Origin: an uncultured Bacilli bacterium
GTDB lineage: Bacteria > Bacillota_I > Bacilli_A > RF39 > UBA660
Direction: 5' to 3'
Assembly (NCBI GenBank): GCA_947632375.1
Contig: CANRPF010000008.1
Location: 1 to 48,130, forward strand
DNA: 48,130 nucleotides
How positions within the stretch are numbered: the first letter of the stretch is position 1; each line of letters opens with the position of its first letter. Both the position numbers and the translations under genes were made by a program. Positions 43,501 to 48,130 of this stretch are shown here, one piece after another. The notes beneath the pieces are model-generated. The model did not search any database. It was not told the origin of the DNA and worked only from the letters and a program-made list of their open reading frames with translations.

Positions 43501-45267
43501 TTAATTTATATTATTGTTTTTTTCTAGTATAGAAGTATTTAATTTATTTATAAATTCTTCTTTAGGTAAAGTTATGGTTTCTTCGCTTCCATATACTCTA
43601 TAAGATATTTCATTATTATCAGTTTCTCTTTGACCTAGTATTAATGTAATTGGTATTTTTTTAAGTACCGATTCTCTCATTCTATATCCTACTTTTTCTT
43701 CTCTATCATCTAATTTAACTCTTATATTATTTTCTTTTAATAGATTAAATATTTCTTTTGAGTATTCTAAGTGAAAGTTGTTATTAACAGGCAATATATT
43801 TACTTCTGTAGGTGATAGCCATAATGGTAATGCTCCTTTAGTTTCTTCTAGGTAGTATGCAATAAATCTATCTAGACTACCAAATACTGCTCTATGTAAT
43901 ACTACAGGTGTTTTTCTTTCTCCATCTTTATCTACATATGTTAAGTCAAATTTCATTGGTAAACAGAAATCTAATTGACAAGTAGATAATGTGTATTCTG
44001 GTCCTACAGCAGGTTTTACTTGTACGTCTAATTTAGGTCCATAGAATGCTGCTTCTCCTATTTTTTCTGTATATTTTATACCTATATTATCTAATACTTT
44101 TCTTAGTATATTTTCTGCATTTTCCCACATTTTATCATCTTGATAATATTTTATTTTATCTTCTTTGTCTCTTAGTGATAATTCAAAATGATAATTTGTT
44201 ATATTTAGTTCTTTATATACTTCTAATATTAAGTTTACTACTGATGAGAATTCTTCTTCTATTTGTTCTGGTGTTACGAATAAATGTGCATCATTTTGAC
44301 AAAATGTTCTTACTCTTTCTATTCCTTTTAATGCACCACTAGCTTCAAATCTACAGTCTCTTGCTATTTCTCCTATTCTAATAGGTAAGTCTCTATATGA
44401 GTGTATTTCGTTTGAATAAATCATCATATGATGAGGACAATTCATTGGTCTTAGAACAAATTCTTCTCCTTCAACTTCCATTTTTGGAAACATATTATCT
44501 TTATAGTGATCCCAATGTCCTGAAGTTTTATATAATTCTACATTTCCTAATGGTGGTGTTAATACATGAAGATAACCTAATTTTTTTTCTTTTTCTTTTA
44601 TATAATTTTCTAATAATTCCCAAATTATATATCCATTTGGTAAGTACATTGGTAATCCCTTACCTACTAAATCATGAGTCATAAATATACCTAAATCTTT
44701 ACCTATTTTTCTATGATCTCTTTGTTTAGCTTCTTCTAACTGTTGTATATGTTCATTTAATTCTTCTTCTGTTTTAAAACATACTCCATATATTCTTTGT
44801 AACATTTTATTATTAGAGTCCCCTTTAAAGTAAGCTCCACTAAATTTTAATAATTTAAAATTTTTACATTCTTTAACTGTATCTACATGTGGCCCTCTAC
44901 AAAGATCTGTAAAATCTCCTTGAGTATAAGTTGATATTACTGTATCTTTTTCATCCATACGATTAATTAAATCTAATTTATATGGATCATCTTTAAACAT
45001 TTCTAATGCTTCTTTTTTTGATATTTCATTTCTAACTATTCTTTTACCATCTTTCGCTATTTTTTTCATTTCACGAGAGATATTATCTAAATCTTCATCA
45101 GTTAGTGTAACACCCCCTAAATCTATATCGTAATAAAAACCATCTTCTATTACAGGTCCTACCCAAAATTTAGCATTTGGATATAAATGTTTTACAGCTT
45201 GTGCCATCATATGAGCACAACTATGATTTAATTTATTTAAATATTCATCTTCTTTTATATTTATCAT
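43501..45267 (-). CDS. thrS: Threonyl-tRNA synthetase lacking the TGS domain
   Basis: A 588-residue class II synthetase. It begins directly with the editing domain (LNHSCAHMMAQAVKHLYP near residue 12) and lacks the usual N-terminal TGS domain of about 60 residues. The editing site also has DLCRGPHV. The catalytic core has RPMNCPHHMM (zinc Cys and motif), RIGEIARDCRFEASGALKGI, RVRTFCQNDAHLF and VVLHRAVFGSLDRF. The C-terminal anticodon-binding domain is intact (VNILPVNNNFHLEY, REEKVGYRMRES). Ribosome site AGGAGG. It lies downstream of a T-box leader and an MBL-fold gene 1 base away. Confidence 0.97.
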   Translation of the reverse strand: MINIKEDEYLNKLNHSCAHMMAQAVKHLYPNAKFWVGPVIEDGFYYDIDLGGVTLTDEDLDNISREMKKIAKDGKRIVRNEISKKEALEMFKDDPYKLDLINRMDEKDTVISTYTQGDFTDLCRGPHVDTVKECKNFKLLKFSGAYFKGDSNNKMLQRIYGVCFKTEEELNEHIQQLEEAKQRDHRKIGKDLGIFMTHDLVGKGLPMYLPNGYIIWELLENYIKEKEKKLGYLHVLTPPLGNVELYKTSGHWDHYKDNMFPKMEVEGEEFVLRPMNCPHHMMIYSNEIHSYRDLPIRIGEIARDCRFEASGALKGIERVRTFCQNDAHLFVTPEQIEEEFSSVVNLILEVYKELNITNYHFELSLRDKEDKIKYYQDDKMWENAENILRKVLDNIGIKYTEKIGEAAFYGPKLDVQVKPAVGPEYTLSTCQLDFCLPMKFDLTYVDKDGERKTPVVLHRAVFGSLDRFIAYYLEETKGALPLWLSPTEVNILPVNNNFHLEYSKEIFNLLKENNIRVKLDDREEKVGYRMRESVLKKIPITLILGQRETDNNEISYRVYGSEETITLPKEEFINKLNTSILEKNNNIN

Positions 45268-45268
45268 T

Positions 45269-45880
45269 TTATCCTCCTATATGTATTTCTACTTCTATAT
45301 CTTTATTTATCATACTTTTAAATTTATTACCTAAGTTAATATCTCCTACTATACTTCCATAATGTATTGGTATTACTTTTTTAGGTTTTATTGTATTAAT
45401 ATAATCTTTAGCTTCATAAACATCCATTGTATATGTTCCTCCTATTGGTATAAAACATATATCTGTATTTATTTTGGTTATTTCATCTACTACATCAGTA
45501 TCTCCCATAATATAGTATAATGTATTATCTATTAATATATTATAACCAACGTAATTAGAATCTTTAGGATGAAATTTTTTATTTTTATTATAAGCATAAG
45601 TTGTTGTAAATGTAATATCATTTAATTTATATTCTTTATTTACATCTACTACAAATACATTTTTAAATTTAATATCTTTTAATACTTGAGGTACTATTAT
45701 ATAAGTATTTTCTTTTATTATCTTATTTATTGATTCTATATCAAAGTGATCATAATGATCATGGGTTATAAATATATAATCTGCATCATGATATTCATAA
45801 TCTATTTTATATGGATCAAAATATATTTTATATTTTCCACTTAATTTTATACTAGATTGTTTAAATACTTCTATTAACAT
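45269..45880 (-). CDS. MBL-fold metal-dependent hydrolase (UlaG-like)
   Basis: A 203-residue metallo-beta-lactamase-fold protein. The metal motif THDHYDHFD near residue 39 fits H-x-H-x-DH; later metal ligands are likely in YIMGDTDVV and IPIHYG. The family resembles the short UlaG/YfiB-like hydrolases whose substrates are often unknown. It lies directly between a T-box leader and thrS, so it should be induced by threonine starvation along with thrS. That position might hint at a role in aminoacylation quality or nucleotide cleavage, but this is speculation. Ribosome site AGGAGG. Confidence 0.85.
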   Translation of the reverse strand: MLIEVFKQSSIKLSGKYKIYFDPYKIDYEYHDADYIFITHDHYDHFDIESINKIIKENTYIIVPQVLKDIKFKNVFVVDVNKEYKLNDITFTTTYAYNKNKKFHPKDSNYVGYNILIDNTLYYIMGDTDVVDEITKINTDICFIPIGGTYTMDVYEAKDYINTIKPKKVIPIHYGSIVGDINLGNKFKSMINKDIEVEIHIGG

Positions 45881-45898
45881 TTTTACCTCCTAATAAAA

Positions 45899-46085
45899 AA
45901 AGATGCTACCAAGGAGTGCTATTGCACGGTACCATCCTATTATACTTTTTTAATTTTAACGGATTTATCCGGAAATTATTAATTTCTCTAAAAAGTAGTA
46001 ATTATTAAATATTTAATTCATTTACACCAACCATGAACTCTCTTTATAAATTGATTTAATAATCATGTCTTTTATCACTGATTTC
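45899..46085 (-). ncRNA. T-box leader, threonine type
   Basis: Minus-strand leader with T-box landmarks: AGAGAG at the base of Stem I (about 46040), GGTTGGTG in the distal part, and the antiterminator T-box GATGGTACCGTGC. This is followed by a terminator hairpin (about 45902-45936, GATGGTACC / GGTAGCATC) and a T-run. Stem I includes ACTACT (45994-45999), so the specifier can be a Thr ACU codon, fitting thrS downstream. Uncharged tRNA-Thr would favour read-through into the MBL gene and thrS. Confidence 0.92.
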
Positions 46086-46091
46086 GTTATT

Positions 46092-46120
46092 ATTATAATT
46101 ATTTATGTTAAATATGTCAA
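46092..46120 (-). promoter_or_regulatory. Consensus promoter of T-box/thrS operon
   Basis: Minus-strand TTGACA, 17-bp spacer, TATAAT, both exact. Transcription would start near 46085 at the T-box 5' end. Confidence 0.92.
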
Positions 46121-46123
46121 ATT

Positions 46124-46678
46124 TTATTTACAAAATTTAATGTTTCCTATATTTTCTATTAAATCTAATAAACCATTAACTGTAAAGAAGAATCCTAACA
46201 TCATACTTGCATTAGTTATTTCTACATATATATTAGTAATTGTTAATATACCTAATAATATAAACATACTAAGTGAAAATAAATTTACAAATACTGAATA
46301 ATTACGTTCATTTCTAAGTATATTTATTCTTATTAATTTAATAATTATCATAGTTATAAACCAAAAGCATAAAGTTAATGCTATAACTATATTAGTAGGA
46401 TTATCTATAAACTTAAAACCACTAAATCCTGCTATCATAGATACTAAAGAAATGTATAAATAATGCATTCCTGTCATATTTTTAGTTAGCATATAGTTTG
46501 CAAAAGATATACCAAAATATAAAAGCATTACTATATAAAATAATGATTCACTATCTATTAATGGTATAAAATCTGTAAAGAAAAACGATAGACCTATTAG
46601 TAAAGTTATTATTGATGTAATAATTAAAACTATATTTTTTGATTTAACTTCATTTTTAGTTAAATTTATGCTTTTCAT
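46124..46678 (-). CDS. Polytopic membrane protein, perhaps HdeD/DUF308-like
   Basis: 184 residues with six hydrophobic segments in paired hairpins separated by short loops, a pattern like HdeD/DUF308 proteins. No diagnostic residue is visible, so the family call is tentative. The ATG at 46676-46678 is chosen, with AGGTGA 5 bases upstream; the in-frame GTG before it lies inside that ribosome site. It ends next to the promoter of the thrS operon. No terminator is seen between them. Confidence 0.7.
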   Translation of the reverse strand: MKSINLTKNEVKSKNIVLIITSIITLLIGLSFFFTDFIPLIDSESLFYIVMLLYFGISFANYMLTKNMTGMHYLYISLVSMIAGFSGFKFIDNPTNIVIALTLCFWFITMIIIKLIRINILRNERNYSVFVNLFSLSMFILLGILTITNIYVEITNASMMLGFFFTVNGLLDLIENIGNIKFCK

Positions 46679-46730
46679 TATATTCACCTATTTTAATATT
46701 AAAATAAATTATTAAAAAAGTCAATTTTTA

Positions 46731-46759
46731 TTGAATAAGAATTATTATTGGTATATTAT
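46731..46759 (+). promoter_or_regulatory. Promoter of SPFH gene
   Basis: TTGAAT, 17-bp spacer, TATTAT on the plus strand, 20 bases before the ATG at 46779. This argues against a start codon further upstream. Confidence 0.65.
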
Positions 46760-46778
46760 AAGTTTGAAAGGAGTTATC

Positions 46779-47558
46779 ATGGCATTTTTTATTATATTTT
46801 TAATAATACTTGGTATTATATTACTATCTTCTATTAAACAAATTAATGAATATGAAAGAGGTATATTATTTCAATTAGGTAAATTTAAACGCACTTTAGA
46901 TCCAGGTTGGAATTTAGTATTACCTATTATTCAATCTTTTAAAAAAGTAGATATTAGAACTAAAGTTGCTGATGTTCCTGAACAAGATGCTATTAGTAAA
47001 GATAATGTTTCTGTTAGAATAAATGCAGTAATATATTATAAAATATTCGATGCTAGCAAAGCTATTATTGCAGTAGAAAATTATCATTATGCTGTAAGTC
47101 AACTTGCTCAAACAACAATGCGTAATGCTGTTGGAAGTGTTTCTTTAGATGAATTGTTATCAGAAAGAGATAAAATATCTACTGAAATTTGTAAAATAAT
47201 TGATGATGCAACTGACCCTTGGGGTATTAAAGTTGAAAATGTTGAACTTAAAGATATTAAATTACCTACTGAAATGGAACGTGTAATTGCTAAAAATGCT
47301 GAAGCTGAAAGAGAAAAGAATGCAGTTATAACTAAATCTAGAGGTGAAGTAGAAGCTGCTAAGAATTTAAAAGAAGCTGCTGAAATAATGTCTTCTTCTC
47401 CTGGGGCTTTACATTTAAGAACTTTGTCAACTTTAAATGATATATCAAGCGATCAATCTAATACTATTGTATTTGCTATTCCTCTTGAAATTTTAAGAGC
47501 TTTTGAAAGTAGCAGTGCAAAAGATTTAGTTGAAAAAATCAAAAAAAAGGAAAATTAA
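46779..47558 (+). CDS. SPFH/stomatin-like membrane protein
   Basis: A 259-residue band-7/stomatin-family protein. One N-terminal membrane helix (2-20, AFFIIFLIILGIILLSSI) is followed by the SPFH domain: QINEYERGILFQLGKFKRTL, DPGWNLVLPII, VDIRTKVADVPEQDAISKDN, LAQTTMRNAVGSVSLDELLS, and WGIKVENVELKDIKLPTEME. An Ala/Glu-rich coiled coil (KNAEAEREKNAVITKSRGEV) precedes the C-terminus. Such proteins form membrane-associated ring assemblies. The ATG at 46779 is chosen: AAAGGAG lies 6 bases upstream, and the longer frame would start within the -35 box. It is monocistronic, and an IS256 end abuts its terminator. Confidence 0.94.
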   Translation: MAFFIIFLIILGIILLSSIKQINEYERGILFQLGKFKRTLDPGWNLVLPIIQSFKKVDIRTKVADVPEQDAISKDNVSVRINAVIYYKIFDASKAIIAVENYHYAVSQLAQTTMRNAVGSVSLDELLSERDKISTEICKIIDDATDPWGIKVENVELKDIKLPTEMERVIAKNAEAEREKNAVITKSRGEVEAAKNLKEAAEIMSSSPGALHLRTLSTLNDISSDQSNTIVFAIPLEILRAFESSSAKDLVEKIKKKEN

Positions 47559-47570
47559 TTCCTTTTTTAT
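47543..47570 (+). terminator. Intrinsic terminator of SPFH gene
   Basis: AAAAAGGAA / TTCCTTTTT stem around ATTAA, followed by the T-run, overlapping the stop codon. Confidence 0.85.
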
Positions 47571-47623
47571 GAGAGTGTAAAAAACTTTGTGTAAAGTTAC
47601 CTATCTATGGTAATAAGGATATT

Positions 47624-47652
47624 AGAGATTGATTATGTCAGTCTCTTTTTTT
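47624..47652 (+). terminator. Plus-strand terminator at IS end
   Basis: Stem AGAGATTGA / TCAGTCTCT with one G-T wobble and a 5-base loop, followed by T7. It would stop transcripts entering the element from the SPFH side, antisense to the transposase. Confidence 0.65.
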
Positions 47653-47692
47653 GATAATCTAATATTATCATAATTAGTTAAATTTTCAAATA

Positions 47693-48130
47693 TCAGTTTA
47701 AACGATTAGGATATAAAATATTCAATTCATTATATATCATATCCCAATTTGGATATCTAGTTGTCCATTTTTTCTCTACATTTTTAGTAGCTAAATAAAG
47801 ACATTTCATAAGAGAATTATCAGTTGGGAAAACTCCTTTTGTTTTTGTATATTTACGATATGATCGATTTAAGCTTTCTATGGCATTTGTTGTATACATA
47901 ATTTTTCTTAATTCTTTAGAATAATTAAATAAGGTACAAATTGCTTCCCAATTATCTTCCCAAACTTTTAAGCTAGTTGGATATATAGAATTCCATTTTT
48001 GTTTTACTTTCTCTAGATTTTCTCGTGCCTCCTTTTCAGTATTTGATTTATATATAGTTCTTAAATCATTACAAAACTCTTTTAAATGTTTATAAGAAAC
48101 AAACTTAACAGAGTTTCTGATTAAATGAAC
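47693..48130 (-). CDS. IS256-family transposase, C-terminal part
   Basis: 145 residues to the stop at 47693-47695, open to the window edge, so the N-terminal part is not seen. Strong family matches: VHLIRNSVKFVSYKHLKEFC, WEDNWEAICTLFNYSKELRK, IMYTTNAIESLNRSYRKYTK, TKGVFPTDNSLMKCLYLA and KKWTTRYPNWDMIYNEL. The Glu in AIESLNR fits the final catalytic residue of the mutator-type DDE triad. The visible reading frame is intact, so the element may be active. Confidence 0.93.
   Translation of the reverse strand, partial: VHLIRNSVKFVSYKHLKEFCNDLRTIYKSNTEKEARENLEKVKQKWNSIYPTSLKVWEDNWEAICTLFNYSKELRKIMYTTNAIESLNRSYRKYTKTKGVFPTDNSLMKCLYLATKNVEKKWTTRYPNWDMIYNELNILYPNRLN

Larger units (their letters stand above)
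47571..48130 (-). mobile_element. IS256-family insertion sequence, one end and 3' part
   Basis: The element runs off the right edge. Its outer end is probably near 47571, where GAGAGTGTAAAAAACTTTGT begins; this AT-rich GTGTAAA...TTTGTGTAAA type of end is usual for IS256-family inverted repeats. The partner repeat and target duplication are outside the window, so exact limits are unproven. It carries the transposase C-terminal part (47693-48130) and a plus-strand hairpin terminator at 47624. Confidence 0.75.

Noticed and set aside
46731-46778. Sixteen-residue N-terminal extension of the SPFH protein
   Set aside because: It would begin inside the promoter -35 region, and the ATG at 46779 has a strong AAAGGAG site.

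Overview
The window is a 48 kb stretch of very AT-rich chromosomal DNA, roughly a quarter G+C by eye. It comes from a walled, low-GC Gram-positive bacterium. Gene content points to Bacilli-like Firmicutes: MraZ/RsmH/FtsL/PBP, DivIVA, SepF, DivIB, an LTA-synthase-like protein, WhiA next to GlmR (YvcK), SpoVS, a T-box leader, and an HrcA/CIRCE-controlled chaperone operon. TGA is a normal stop and TGG encodes Trp, so this is not a code-4 mollicute. Several genes are shortened or have lost family motifs, as in small-genome uncultured gut Bacilli (RF39/RFN20-type). That placement is inference; no rRNA is present to test it.

Layout. Almost everything is on the minus strand, so operons read from high to low coordinates. 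1-360: 5' end of a TasA/camelysin-like surface protein with a palindromic leader. 361-1287: sepF-divIVA. 1294-9187: murG-divIB-queH-(prepilin-like surface protein)-ltaS-like-topA. 9268-15186: small secreted or anchored proteins, rmuC, a VTT membrane protein, a paralogous pair (one split by a -1 frameshift at an A7 run) and a rhodanese. 15239-19821: a dead TasA-like fragment, then mraZ-rsmH-ftsL-PBP plus an anchored protein. 19877-24240: sufC-sufD(short)-sufS-sufU-murE. 24277-30024: small membrane proteins, spoVS, a GH31-like protein with altered catalytic motifs, and a second large TasA-like surface protein. 29998-32974: cyclophilin, degenerate ADP-ribosylglycohydrolase, TPR/TM2 protein and a small basic protein. 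33043-34920: glmR-whiA. 34992-41445: hrcA-grpE-dnaK-pepF-dnaJ with two CIRCE operators. 41470-43500: a third large surface protein with a second copy of the leader. 43501-46120: T-box, MBL-fold hydrolase, thrS. 46124-47570: a membrane protein and a divergent SPFH protein. 47571-48130: the 3' part of an IS256-family element.

Main points of interest. (1) Three secreted proteins (5429-6817, 28562-29893, 41583-43322) share a C-terminal domain of about 200-280 residues. It is joined in one case to a class-III prepilin N-terminus and in two cases to a TasA/camelysin-like N-terminus. (2) Two members of this set, at 1-152 and 41583-43322, share an almost identical upstream region of about 180 bp carrying a terminator, an extended -10 promoter and a 64-bp near-palindrome; the palindrome lies in opposite orientation in the two copies. 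(3) Two overlapping -1 slippery heptamers lie exactly where a membrane-anchored protein changes frame. (4) The GH31-like and ADP-ribosylglycohydrolase-like proteins appear to have lost catalytic residues. (5) The SUF operon has a very short SufD and no SufB.
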